The notes beneath the pieces were generated by a model, which was given only the letters and a program-made list of their open reading frames with translations, had not been told where the DNA came from and searched no databases. Made by a program: the position numbers and the translations under genes. Positions 55,281 through 63,903 of a DNA stretch of 64,000 nucleotides are shown here, one piece after another (position 1 is the first letter of the stretch; each line of letters begins with the position of its first letter). Source of the stretch: Mycobacterium sp. WUMAC-067 (lineage in GTDB: Bacteria; Actinomycetota; Actinomycetes; Mycobacteriales; Mycobacteriaceae); the NCBI RefSeq assembly GCF_020217485.1, contig NZ_JAEKMI010000002.1, forward strand, positions 186,001 through 250,000, read 5' to 3'.

Positions 55281-56434
55281 CGACTTCCTCCCAACACGTC
55301 CCGTGCCACCAGCATCTTCTGCACTTCGATGGTGCCCGATGCCACGGTGGCCGCCTGTGCGTAACGCCAATGGTCTTCGATCGCCCCGTGCAGTGGCGCG
55401 GAGCTGCCGCTGTCCAGCGCCGTGGGGCCCAGCACGTCGAACAGCAGCTCGGCGACCTGCTGATCGAGGGTCGTCGTGACGATGCGGGCGGCGCTGGCGG
55501 CCGCGCCCGCCGCCGGATCGTCCTGCAGTGACACGGCGCGATAGGCCAGCAGCCGGGCGACGCGCAGGTCGACGAGCGCCCGCACCCACCGGGTGCGAAT
55601 CGTCTCGGGCAGCTCGTCCCATTCGTCGCCGAGCCGGCTGCGCATCCGTTCGAGCAGCGACTCGCACCGCGCGTACCGGGCGATGCCCACCCGCTCGAAG
55701 GCCAGCGCTTCGCGCATCACCCGCCACCCGTCACCGACCTCACCGAGCACGTCGCCGGGAAACGCCTGCACGTCGTCGAGGAACATCTCGTTGAGGTGGT
55801 GCGGCCCCAGCATCGACGGGATCGGCCGGACGGTGAAACCGGGGCGGTCCATCGGGATCAGAAACAGGGTGAGCCGCTGGTGTTTTGGGGCGTCTGGGTC
55901 GGTGCACGCCGCCAGCACGCACCAAGAAGCCATCAGCGCATAGGACGTCCACACCTTCTGGCCGGTGATGCGCCAACCGTCGCCGTCGGGAACGGCGCGG
56001 GTGCGCAACGACACCAGGTCGGTGCCGGCCTCGGGCTCCGAAAAGCCTTGGCACCAGATGACGTCCCCGGCGGCGATGGCCGCCAGGTGCTTGGCTTTCT
56101 GTTCCTCGGTCCCGTAGCGCATCAGCGCCGGACCGACCCAGTTGATCCCCATGTACTGCGGACCGCGGGGCTCATGTTGGGCCCACATCTCCTCGCGCAG
56201 CACCGTCTGCTGCCAGACCGAACCACCGCCGCCGCCATGCTCTTTCGGCCACGCCAGCGCGAGCAGTCCCTCGGTGGCCAGTAGTTTGCAGAACGTCTCG
56301 GTGGTGGCGAGGTCCTGCGGGTTTTCGGTGCACGCGCCGAGGAAGTCGGCGGGGATGTGGTTGGCTACCAGCTCGCGCAGGTGGCTTCGCAGTTGTCCGG
56401 CGTCGTCGCCGAGGTCGTAGTCCATCGTGGTCAT
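55277..56434 (-). CDS. Acyl-CoA dehydrogenase, long subunit type
   Basis: Acyl-CoA dehydrogenase of 385 residues. The middle motif is QGFSEPEAGTDLVSLRTRA, followed by WRITGQKVWTSYA. The C-terminal Glu position reads VASGTIEVQKML. The ATG overlaps the stop of the upstream FadE gene and its stop overlaps the short subunit downstream, so the three are translated as a chain. Confidence 0.88.
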   Translation of the reverse strand: MTTMDYDLGDDAGQLRSHLRELVANHIPADFLGACTENPQDLATTETFCKLLATEGLLALAWPKEHGGGGGSVWQQTVLREEMWAQHEPRGPQYMGINWVGPALMRYGTEEQKAKHLAAIAAGDVIWCQGFSEPEAGTDLVSLRTRAVPDGDGWRITGQKVWTSYALMASWCVLAACTDPDAPKHQRLTLFLIPMDRPGFTVRPIPSMLGPHHLNEMFLDDVQAFPGDVLGEVGDGWRVMREALAFERVGIARYARCESLLERMRSRLGDEWDELPETIRTRWVRALVDLRVARLLAYRAVSLQDDPAAGAAASAARIVTTTLDQQVAELLFDVLGPTALDSGSSAPLHGAIEDHWRYAQAATVASGTIEVQKMLVARDVLGGSR

Positions 56435-57540
56435 CCCTTCGGCAGTCCGAGCAGCCGCTCGGCGATGATGTTGCGCTGCACCTCCGACGTGCCGCCGTAG
56501 ATGGTCGCGGCCAGCGCGTCCTGACGTTCGAACAGCAGGTCCGGGTCGGCGGCCGACTCCGGGCCCGCCGTGGCCGCGCCCAGTTCCCAAACACGCTGCA
56601 ACGTAAGCGATCCGAGCAGCTTCATGGTGTCGGCTTCCGGGCTGGGCCGCCCGGCCAGTTCGTTGCCCAGCGCGCGATATCCGGTGGCCCGCAAGGCTTC
56701 GGCGTCGGCGAGCAGCGAGCCGAGCTCGGCGTAGACGTCGTGGCCCAGGCCCGTGCCGGAGCGAACCGCGTCGAGCCCGCGTTTGATCTCGACCCAGTTC
56801 ATGATCCAGATCATCTGGCGTTCATGCTGCAGCGACGACAGGGCGACATTCCAGCCGCCGTTGAGCGGCCCCAGCAGATTGTCGGCCGGCACCTCGACGT
56901 CGTCGAGGAAGACCTCGCAGAATGTTTCGTCGGAGATCGAGGCCATGCGGATGGGCTCGATCCTGACGCCGGGCGCGTGCAGGTCCAAAATGAGGCACGA
57001 AATGCCGCGGTGTTTCGGCGCATCGGGATCCGTGCGCGCATACAGGGTGCACCACCGCGACTCGTGGGCCTGGGTGGTCCAGATCTTGTGACCGTTGACC
57101 CGGAACACGTCTCCATCAGGGCCACAGCGTTCGGCGCGGGTGCGCAGTCCGGCGAAATCGGACCCGGCCTCGGGTTCGGACATGCCCAGCGCCCACCACT
57201 CGTCACCGCGTAACAGCGGAACGAGCAGCCGCTCGACCTGGGCGGCGGTGCCGAACTGACGAATGCCGGGCGCGGCGACGTTGGGGCCGGCGATGTTGGG
57301 CAGTTTGGGCGCAGAGCGCAGCGCGGCCTCGAGCCGGACCTCCATGGCGTCGCGCAAGCCCAGGGACCGGCCGCCGTGCTCGCGAGGCCAGGTCGGCTGG
57401 ATCCACCCGGCCTCGAAGGCGGCCCGTTGGTAGTCGCGCCGCAGGCCCAGGTCCCACCGGTACTGCCGGTACTTCTCGTAGTAGTCGTCGGGCAGAAACT
57501 CCGTCAGCCACCGACCGAATTCCTCAACGACGATGCTCAT
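56431..57540 (-). CDS. Acyl-CoA dehydrogenase, long subunit type
   Basis: Acyl-CoA dehydrogenase of 369 residues with LGMSEPEAGSDFAGLRTRA, FRVNGHKIWTTQAH and C-terminal IYGGTSEVQRNIIAERLLG, where YEGT is YGGT. The ATG was chosen because it overlaps the micro-ORF stop and has GGAGGA 9 bases upstream; a GTG 6 bases earlier is less well spaced. It likely pairs with one of the two short subunits of this operon. Confidence 0.88.
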   Translation of the reverse strand: MSIVVEEFGRWLTEFLPDDYYEKYRQYRWDLGLRRDYQRAAFEAGWIQPTWPREHGGRSLGLRDAMEVRLEAALRSAPKLPNIAGPNVAAPGIRQFGTAAQVERLLVPLLRGDEWWALGMSEPEAGSDFAGLRTRAERCGPDGDVFRVNGHKIWTTQAHESRWCTLYARTDPDAPKHRGISCLILDLHAPGVRIEPIRMASISDETFCEVFLDDVEVPADNLLGPLNGGWNVALSSLQHERQMIWIMNWVEIKRGLDAVRSGTGLGHDVYAELGSLLADAEALRATGYRALGNELAGRPSPEADTMKLLGSLTLQRVWELGAATAGPESAADPDLLFERQDALAATIYGGTSEVQRNIIAERLLGLPKG

Positions 57541-57617
57541 CGGCACCGCTCCTCCTCATCGCTGCGTCCCCCGCAAGCGGGAGGTGCCCCCGCTGCATCG
57601 TCGCCGGTGCGGCTCAC
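57537..57617 (-). CDS. MIRU-type micro-ORF, 26 residues
   Basis: Micro-ORF of 26 codons between two FadE genes. Its GTG overlaps the stop of the upstream gene and its TGA overlaps the ATG of the next. The peptide begins MSRTGDDAAGAPPAC and ends in GRSDEEERCR, nearly the same as the product of 3299-3379. The GATGAGGAGGAG codons for Asp-Glu-Glu-Glu are the Shine-Dalgarno sequence of the next gene. Confidence 0.58.
   Translation of the reverse strand: MSRTGDDAAGAPPACGGRSDEEERCR
57541..57613 (-). repeat. MIRU-like intergenic repeat, long form
   Basis: The 73-bp gap between two FadE genes is exactly this repeat. It matches 3304-3375 in opposite orientation. The central insert (57565-57591) is found alone at 36110-36136. 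The flanking core is shared with the short copy at 16341-16389. Confidence 0.72.
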
Positions 57618-58684
57618 GCGGCGCCTCCGCAGAATCGGCGGCCCACCTCGTGATAGAGCGCGCGACTGTCGCCCAGCAGCGCGGCGCCCTGCCAAGCGCG
57701 CCTGACATAGAGGTGCACGTCGTGTTCCCAGGTCTGTCCGAGCGCGCCGTGCACCTGGACCGCGGTGCGCGCGCACGCGGCGGCCGCGTCACCGGCCGCC
57801 GCTTTCGCGAGGGCGGCGGAGGTCCACGCATCGCCGGGCGTCGCGGCCGGGTCGGAAAGGCGCGCCGCGGCCGCATAGGTGAGACTGCGGGCGCGTTCCA
57901 GGCCGACGTAGTTGTCGGCCAGCGCGTGCTTGATTCCCTGGAATGCGCCGATCGGTTGGCCGAACTGGCGCCGCGACTTCGCGTGCTCGACGGAGCGGTG
58001 CAACGCGGCGCTCGCCACGCCGACCAGGTCGGCGGCGCAGGCCACCCACGGCGCCGTCAGCGCCGATTCGACGTCGACGCTCGCGGCGGCCGCGGGCACG
58101 GCGTCGATGTCGACCGCAGCCAATGGCTGGGCGGGGTCGGTGGGTTCAGCCGCCGGCACCACGGTGACACCGTCGCCGCCACGGACGACCGCCGCCACGG
58201 TGTCACCGGCGTCGTCGCGGGCGAGGGTGACGACCAGCTCGGCGCGCGACAGGTGGGGGACCGCGACGGCGCGGCCGCGCATCCGCCCGTCACGCAGTGT
58301 CATCGGCGCGCCGGGCAGTCGCGACCCGGGTGCGTGGACGGCCAACGTGGCCACGGCGCCACCGGCGATGTCGGCCAGGACGGAGTCGAGGCCGGCGGCC
58401 CGCAGCACGCCCGCGGCCAGACCGACGCTGCTCAGCAACGGGATTGGCGCGAGCGCGGCACCGCATTCCTCGAGCACCACGGCCAGCTCGACCGGCCCGT
58501 AGTCGGTTGCTTGGGGGGCGGCGAGTTCGGTCCAGCCGAGGTCGACGACCGTCTTCCACAGGGCGCGCCAGCGCTCCGGATCGGTGATCGCTTGACGCGC
58601 GGCCTCAGGCGGGCACTCCGTACGTAATATGTCGCGTACGGCGTCGCGCAGCGACAACTGTTCCGAGTTCAGCCCTACATCCAT
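57614..58684 (-). CDS. Acyl-CoA dehydrogenase, short subunit type
   Basis: Acyl-CoA dehydrogenase-like protein of 356 residues. The middle-domain flavin motif is absent and the region is Ala/Val-rich. The C-terminal part has SRRQFGQPIGAFQGIKHALAD and QVHGALGQTWEHDVHLYVRR, like the short subunit at 45471. First gene of the leftward operon of four FadE genes and a CoA ligase. Its promoter gap with the F420 enzyme is AT-rich (58685-58720). Confidence 0.86.
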   Translation of the reverse strand: MDVGLNSEQLSLRDAVRDILRTECPPEAARQAITDPERWRALWKTVVDLGWTELAAPQATDYGPVELAVVLEECGAALAPIPLLSSVGLAAGVLRAAGLDSVLADIAGGAVATLAVHAPGSRLPGAPMTLRDGRMRGRAVAVPHLSRAELVVTLARDDAGDTVAAVVRGGDGVTVVPAAEPTDPAQPLAAVDIDAVPAAAASVDVESALTAPWVACAADLVGVASAALHRSVEHAKSRRQFGQPIGAFQGIKHALADNYVGLERARSLTYAAAARLSDPAATPGDAWTSAALAKAAAGDAAAACARTAVQVHGALGQTWEHDVHLYVRRAWQGAALLGDSRALYHEVGRRFCGGAA

Positions 58685-58760
58685 AAGACCTCTAACATAG
58701 TAAAGATAATAAACTAGCCCGGCCGGTGCAATCGCACCGAATCACACGCATAGGTGGCGC
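58685..58760. promoter_or_regulatory. Divergent promoter gap
   Basis: 76 bases between the FadE operon (-) and the F420 enzyme (+). The left half is AT-rich (AACATAGTAAAGATAATAAAC) against a GC-rich background, as expected of a promoter, but no strong palindrome or match to the 19-bp motif was seen. Confidence 0.45.
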
Positions 58761-59621
58761 ATGGTCGAGTGGTATCTGTTCCTGCCGCAGGTCCGGTTGT
58801 CGGCGGCCGACATCGCGGAGCGGGCGCGCCACGCCGAGGCCAGTGGTTTCGACGGCATCGCGTTCATCGATCACCTCGAGGCGCCCGGGCTGCCCGACGA
58901 AAGCATCTGGGAGGCAATGGGGATCGCCACCTGGGTGGCCGCCAAGACCGAACGGCTGCGGATCGGTCATCTGGTGCTCTGCGACGCGTTCCGCCACCCC
59001 GCGGTGCTCGCCAAACAGGCCGTCACCCTCTCGGAGGCGTCCGGCGGCCGATTCGAGCTCGGCCTGGGGTCGGGGTCGTGGCCCGCGGAGTTCGCCAGAT
59101 TCGATGTCGGCCAGCAGGATCCGAAAGCACGGGTCGCTCAACTCGACCGCCACCTGAAGCTGCTCAGGCAGTACTGGGGCGACGGGATGGGGGAGGGCGA
59201 GTCGGCGCCGCAGGCGCCGCGACGGTCGCACCCGATACCGCTGGTCCTGGGTGGCAGCGGTCCCCGGATGATGGAACTCGTTCGCAGATACGCGGATTGG
59301 TGGAATCTGCCGGCGCATCAGCTCGACAAGCTGCCGAAACTGGCCGGGGCCGCGGGAACCGCCCGGTTGTCGACCCAGCAGATGGTGGGCTTTGTTCGGT
59401 CGGGAACCGATCCCGATGCCGTGCGCGAGGTGAGCACCCGCCGATTCGGCAACCTGGGATCCGGACTGATCTGCGGGGCTGCCGACGAGCTGTTCGGGCA
59501 CTTCACCGGACTGGCCGGCCAGGGGGTCGAGCGGTTCTATGTCTGGTTCGCCGACTTCGCCGCACCGGACTCCCTGCACGAGTTCGGCGAATCGGTGATC
59601 AAGCCCTTTCCGGCGCCGTAG
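58761..59621 (+). CDS. LLM-class F420-dependent oxidoreductase
   Basis: Luciferase-like protein of 286 residues. GFDGIAFIDHLEAPG, the segment RIGHLVLCDAFRHPAVLAKQ and RFELGLGSGSW are typical F420-dependent motifs. It would transfer hydride to or from F420 with an unknown substrate. Monocistronic, convergent with an SDR gene with only 3 bases between their stops. Confidence 0.85.
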   Translation: MVEWYLFLPQVRLSAADIAERARHAEASGFDGIAFIDHLEAPGLPDESIWEAMGIATWVAAKTERLRIGHLVLCDAFRHPAVLAKQAVTLSEASGGRFELGLGSGSWPAEFARFDVGQQDPKARVAQLDRHLKLLRQYWGDGMGEGESAPQAPRRSHPIPLVLGGSGPRMMELVRRYADWWNLPAHQLDKLPKLAGAAGTARLSTQQMVGFVRSGTDPDAVREVSTRRFGNLGSGLICGAADELFGHFTGLAGQGVERFYVWFADFAAPDSLHEFGESVIKPFPAP

Positions 59622-59624
59622 GCG

Positions 59625-60341
59625 TCAACCCCGTTGCGCGCGGCGGCGGGCCTCGGTGGGCACGACCGGCGGTCGCGCGAAAGGGCCGCGCTCCACCGCG
59701 GACAGGCGGATCTCCGGCAAGTCGACCGACGGGTCAACGGTATCCAGCCACACGACCGCTTCGGCGACATCCGAGACCGCGATCGCGTACATCTCGAACG
59801 GAACGTCCTGCAGCATCTCGGTGGCCACCGGGCCCGGCGTGACGACATGCACGCTGATGCCGTCGCGATCGACTTCGAGCGCCAGGGCCCGCGCGAACGC
59901 GTTCATGCCGGCTTTTGAGGCGGAATAGGCGGTGCGCGCCGGCATCGGCTCGTGTGCCGCCGAGGACGAGATGAACACCAGCCGCGAGCCCGGCTTCATC
60001 CTGGGCAGCACCGCGGACGTCACCACGAAGCACGAATCCAGGTTCGCCGACATGATGGCCTGCCACTGCTCGAACGTCTGCTTGCGCGCGTAGGTTCCGC
60101 CGAGCGTTCCCGCCGCGTGGACAACGAGGTCGATTTCCCCCAATGCGCTTATCGCGGTGGGGAATCCGAGCGGATCGGAGGCGTCGGCCACCACATGACG
60201 CGCACCGATCTCCTCGGCCGCGGCGCGCAGCGGGCCTTCCCGGCGAGCCGAGAGCACCACATCGTAGCCGCGCTCAACCAGCTTGCGGGCGCACCCTTTT
60301 CCGATCCCGCCGCTGCCGCCGGTGACCAATGCGGTTCGCAT
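59625..60341 (-). CDS. Short-chain dehydrogenase/reductase (SDR)
   Basis: SDR of 238 residues. TGGSGGIG near residue 8, HAAGTLGG in place of NNAG, and the Tyr-x3-Lys in AYSASKAGM are visible. The ATG was chosen because it begins the first strand (MRTALVTGG); the longer upstream frame is not SDR-like. It follows the GntR gene by 19 bases on the same strand and is probably co-transcribed with it. Confidence 0.86.
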   Translation of the reverse strand: MRTALVTGGSGGIGKGCARKLVERGYDVVLSARREGPLRAAAEEIGARHVVADASDPLGFPTAISALGEIDLVVHAAGTLGGTYARKQTFEQWQAIMSANLDSCFVVTSAVLPRMKPGSRLVFISSSAAHEPMPARTAYSASKAGMNAFARALALEVDRDGISVHVVTPGPVATEMLQDVPFEMYAIAVSDVAEAVVWLDTVDPSVDLPEIRLSAVERGPFARPPVVPTEARRRAQRG

Positions 60342-60360
60342 GACCGTTGCAGGCCGCCCT

Positions 60361-61182
60361 TCAGGATTGGCGAATATCCCGCGACCGCGACAAGGCCTGC
60401 GGGGACAGCGCATAGATGCGTTGATCGTGCTGACCGGACAGCACGTAGGTCTGGGTGTCGGCAAGGTGGCGCCCGGCGATACGACGGGCCCGGTCGACGT
60501 TGCCCTCCGCGATCGTCTCGGTCAGCTTGACGTGCGTGGTGAGCACCGCGCGGCGCTGAGCCAGCGAAGGGTAGGTGCCCCGCGACGCGCTCTCGTCGGC
60601 CCACTGCCGTTCGTGACTGGTCCACAGCGTCTCCAGGCTGCCCACGACGGCGATGATCGTGTGGTTGCCGCAGCCGCGGACGACGAGATCATGGAATTCA
60701 CGGCCGATTTCGGTGAACCGGCGGCCGTCTTCGAGGTGTTCGGCCATCGACTCGTTGATCCGCGTGAGTTCGGGCACCAGGGTCTCGGCCCGGTCCGGGC
60801 GGCGGGCGGCCAGCGCGGCGCAGGCGGGCTCGAGTTCCTGTAACGCCATACCGAGATCGGCCACCTCAACGGACTCGCTCTGCAGCAACAGGCCGAGCAT
60901 GTAGGCGGCGCTGGTCTTCGCCGGGGCGTGCACGACGGCACCGCCACGGTTCCCGCGCCGCACCGACACCAGCCCCTCGGTTTCCAGGATCCGCAAGGCC
61001 TCACGCAGCGACACCAAGCTCACGTTGAACTGTTCGACGAGCACCTCTTGCCGCGGCAGGAGATCGCCATCGGCGAGGTCGCCGTCGATGATCTGACGGC
61101 GCAACTCATCGGCTACGATTTCGGCGATCCGCGGCGCCGACAACCGGCGCCGGGCGTCGGGGCCAATTCCCAAGGCGGTCAT
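60361..61182 (-). CDS. GntR-family regulator, FadR subfamily (FCD domain)
   Basis: Regulator of 273 residues. The winged helix-turn-helix is at about residues 15-90 (LVEQFNVSLVSLREALRILETEGLV). The C-terminal FCD domain usually binds a carboxylate and metal. The ATG was chosen for GAGGAT just upstream; a TTG lies 15 bases earlier. The divergent gap to the double CoA-transferase carries a perfect 8-bp inverted repeat, its likely operator. The SDR gene is downstream in the same transcript. Confidence 0.85.
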   Translation of the reverse strand: MTALGIGPDARRRLSAPRIAEIVADELRRQIIDGDLADGDLLPRQEVLVEQFNVSLVSLREALRILETEGLVSVRRGNRGGAVVHAPAKTSAAYMLGLLLQSESVEVADLGMALQELEPACAALAARRPDRAETLVPELTRINESMAEHLEDGRRFTEIGREFHDLVVRGCGNHTIIAVVGSLETLWTSHERQWADESASRGTYPSLAQRRAVLTTHVKLTETIAEGNVDRARRIAGRHLADTQTYVLSGQHDQRIYALSPQALSRSRDIRQS

Positions 61183-61213
61183 CCGATCCTCGAACAAATC
61201 AACTCGCTGGCTT

Positions 61214-61244
61214 AGCTATTTTAGCAGTAATGATATAAATAGCT
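61214..61244. promoter_or_regulatory. Candidate GntR operator, 8-bp inverted repeat
   Basis: AGCTATTT and AAATAGCT are perfect inverted arms around 15 AT-rich bases, between the GntR gene (-) and the CoA-transferase gene (+). The right arm includes TATAAATAGC, shared with 44140-44149. Confidence 0.55.
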
Positions 61245-61274
61245 TCTCTGATCGCGCGTCGATCGGAAGGGCGG

Positions 61275-63689
61275 GTGCAAGTGAGCGAGCGGTCCGAAAG
61301 CCGGCCGACACCGCTACACGATTTGCGTGTCGTCGAGATCAGTGACCGGATAGCGGGCAGCTACTGCGGGAAGCTGCTGCTCGACGCGGGCGCTCAGGTC
61401 TACAAAATCGAACCGCCGCAAGGGGATTGGCTGCGGCGGTATACCGCCAGCGGTTCGCCGGTCGCCGAAAACGGCACCGCGCCCTTTTTCAGCTACCTCA
61501 ACGCCGGCAAGCGCAGCATGACGTTCGCCCCCGGTGGCTCGGATTCGTCGCGACTGCGCGCCATGCTGGGCGCCGCCGACGTCGTCGTCGTCACCGCCGG
61601 CTCGGCGCAGGCCGCGGCGATGGGCATCGACCCGCGGCAACTGCTGGAACATTCGCCGCGGGCCGTCATCGTTACGATCTCCGATTTCGGCTGGGCCGGA
61701 CCCTACGCGGACCGCGCCGCCAGCGAGTTCACCTTGCAAGCGTGGGCGGGCTCGCCCGGCTTCCGCGGCGATCCCGCGGGGCCCCCGATTTCCATCGGCG
61801 GCGACCTGGGCGAGTACATGGGCGGTGTGTTCGCGGCGTTCGGCGCGTTGGCCGTGCGCCGCCGCGTCGAGCGCGGCGGGCCCGGCGAGCATCTCGACCT
61901 GTCCATGCTCGAAGCGCTCACCACGATGCAGAGCAGCGAATGGCTGCATTCGCAACTGCTGCGCGTCCCGCCGATCCGCCGCACCACCGAGGTGCCGTCG
62001 ATCGAGCCCGCCAAGGACGGCTACGTCGGGATCACCATGGTGACCGGGCAGCAGTGGCTCGACTTCGCCGCGATGGTCGAATGCCCGCAACTGGAGGAGA
62101 TCGAGCAACTGCGGTTTCAGATCGGCCGGTGGCAATACCGCGACCTGATCCGCGAACAGATCCATCCCTGGCTGGCCGAAAGGACCGTCGCGGAAATCGT
62201 CGAGCTCGGACAACTGTTCCGGTTGCCGATCGCCGCGCTGGGCAACGGCTCCACCATCCGGGACCTGGAATACGTGCGCCAGCGCGAGGCCTTCATCCAC
62301 AACCCGGCCGGTTTTCATCAGCCCCGCCCACCGTGGCTGATATCGGCCTGCGCACCGGCTCGCGTGGGCGCCACGCCCCGGCTCGGTGAGGCCGATGGCG
62401 AATCGCCTTGGCGCCGTGATGAATCCGAATCCGAACCGGCGCTGGACGGGTTACCGTTGGCCGGTGTCCGCATCATCGACCTGACCGCGTTCTGGGCCGG
62501 GCCGGCCGCGACCCACCTGCTGGCCGCGTTCGGCGCCGACGTCGTCAAGATCGAATCGATCCAGCGGCCCGACGGCATCCGCTACTCGGGCGGCATGCGC
62601 ACCGACGTGGACGACTGGTGGGAATACGGCTGGGTGTTCCACGCGATGAACACCAACAAGCGTTCGGTCACACTGGATTTGGGATCCGAGCAGGGCCGTC
62701 GCCTGTTCACCGAACTGGTCGCCGGCGCCGACGTCGTGATCGAGAACTTCTCGCCGCGGGTGATGGAGCACTTCGGCCTCACCGCCGAGGTGCTGCTCGG
62801 CGTCAACCCCAAACTGGTGTTCGCCCGGATGCCCGCATTCGGTGTCGAGGGTCCGTGGCGGGATCGGGTCGGCTTCGCCCCCACCATGGAACAGATCGCC
62901 GGATTGGCCTGGGTGACCGGGCTGCCCGAGGCTCCGCCGGTGGCCCCGCGTGGGGCCTGCGACCCACTGGCCGGTGTGCACGCCGCGTTCGCCGTGCTGG
63001 CCGCGCTGAGCTTCGCTGAGCGCACCGGGTCGGGCCAGCTGGTCGAGTTGCCGATGCTCGAAACGGTGCTCAACGCCACCGCGATCCAGGCGATCGAGTC
63101 CGAGGTCTTCGGTGTCACGCTGAGCCGCCGGGGCAACCGCGGACACGGCGCGGCGATCCAGAACATCTACCGCTGCGCCGGCTCCGGCGACAAGAACGAC
63201 GATTGGATCGCCGTGACCGTCCGCGACGATGCGCAGTGGCACGCGCTGGTCGACGTGATGGATCGTCCCGGGTGGTGCGCGGACGAGGCCCTGTCCACCG
63301 TTGCCGGGCGCCACGAACGAGCCGACGAGGTCGATGCCCGGCTGGCGGACTGGTTCGTCCACCAAACCCTTGAATCGACGGTGGAACGCTTGGCCGACGC
63401 GGGAATTCCCGCCGCGCCCGTGGTGTCGCCGTCGCTGGTCACCGACAATCCGCAGTTGCGCGAGCGCGGCTTTTTCGAGGCGCTGCATCATCGCAGCACC
63501 GGACTCGGCCTTTACCCGTGCCCGCCGTTCGCCCTGCTCGACGGCCAGGATCGATGGCTGCTGCGGCCGCCGCCCAAGCTGGGCGAGCACAATGAAGAGA
63601 TCCTGCGCGATCGGTGTGGGCTGACCGACGAAGAACTGACACGCCTTGCGACCAGCGGGGTGATCGGGACCCGCCCCAAGGGTCTGTAA
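61275..63689 (+). CDS. Two-domain CaiB/BaiF-type (family III) CoA-transferase
   Basis: Fusion of two family III CoA-transferase domains in 804 residues: about 1-370 (LHDLRVVEISDRIAG, ISIGGDLGEYMGG) and about 395-790 (LPLAGVRIIDLTAFWAGP, ACDPLAGVHAA). The usual catalytic Asp appears in both (GGDLG, CDPLAG). Family III enzymes work as interlocked dimers, so the fusion may hold a pseudo-dimer in one chain, as in M. tuberculosis Rv1866. It starts at GTG, with another in-frame GTG 6 bases later. It is divergent from GntR and followed by a ferredoxin 19 bases later. Confidence 0.88.
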   Translation: MQVSERSESRPTPLHDLRVVEISDRIAGSYCGKLLLDAGAQVYKIEPPQGDWLRRYTASGSPVAENGTAPFFSYLNAGKRSMTFAPGGSDSSRLRAMLGAADVVVVTAGSAQAAAMGIDPRQLLEHSPRAVIVTISDFGWAGPYADRAASEFTLQAWAGSPGFRGDPAGPPISIGGDLGEYMGGVFAAFGALAVRRRVERGGPGEHLDLSMLEALTTMQSSEWLHSQLLRVPPIRRTTEVPSIEPAKDGYVGITMVTGQQWLDFAAMVECPQLEEIEQLRFQIGRWQYRDLIREQIHPWLAERTVAEIVELGQLFRLPIAALGNGSTIRDLEYVRQREAFIHNPAGFHQPRPPWLISACAPARVGATPRLGEADGESPWRRDESESEPALDGLPLAGVRIIDLTAFWAGPAATHLLAAFGADVVKIESIQRPDGIRYSGGMRTDVDDWWEYGWVFHAMNTNKRSVTLDLGSEQGRRLFTELVAGADVVIENFSPRVMEHFGLTAEVLLGVNPKLVFARMPAFGVEGPWRDRVGFAPTMEQIAGLAWVTGLPEAPPVAPRGACDPLAGVHAAFAVLAALSFAERTGSGQLVELPMLETVLNATAIQAIESEVFGVTLSRRGNRGHGAAIQNIYRCAGSGDKNDDWIAVTVRDDAQWHALVDVMDRPGWCADEALSTVAGRHERADEVDARLADWFVHQTLESTVERLADAGIPAAPVVSPSLVTDNPQLRERGFFEALHHRSTGLGLYPCPPFALLDGQDRWLLRPPPKLGEHNEEILRDRCGLTDEELTRLATSGVIGTRPKGL

Positions 63690-63708
63690 GAGAAGTGGAG
63701 GGCATCTG

Positions 63709-63903
63709 ATGCGCGTAACGGTCGACGAGAACCTGTGCGAGGCCAACGGCTTTTGCGAATCGCTTGCACCGGACGTGTTCGAGTTGGGGGACGCCGACGT
63801 GGTGCAGATCGCGGACGGCCCCGTGCCGGCCCGGCTGGAAATCGACGTGCGGGCCGCGGTGGACCAGTGCCCGAAGGCCGCGCTGCGGCTGGTCGAGGAC
63901 TGA
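63709..63903 (+). CDS. [3Fe-4S]-type ferredoxin
   Basis: Ferredoxin of 64 residues with Cys10, Cys16 and Cys54. The pattern Cys-x5-Cys followed by a distant Cys-Pro is that of the small [3Fe-4S] ferredoxins that pass electrons to mycobacterial P450s. No P450 is adjacent; it may serve one or more of the four P450s elsewhere in the window. It follows the double CoA-transferase, with AGTGGAGGG before the ATG. Confidence 0.87.
   Translation: MRVTVDENLCEANGFCESLAPDVFELGDADVVQIADGPVPARLEIDVRAAVDQCPKAALRLVED

Noticed and set aside
58685-58760. An eighth copy of the 19-bp motif in the FadE/F420 gap
   Set aside because: The best alignment gives only about 9 of 16 arm matches and lacks the TAC...GTA ends.
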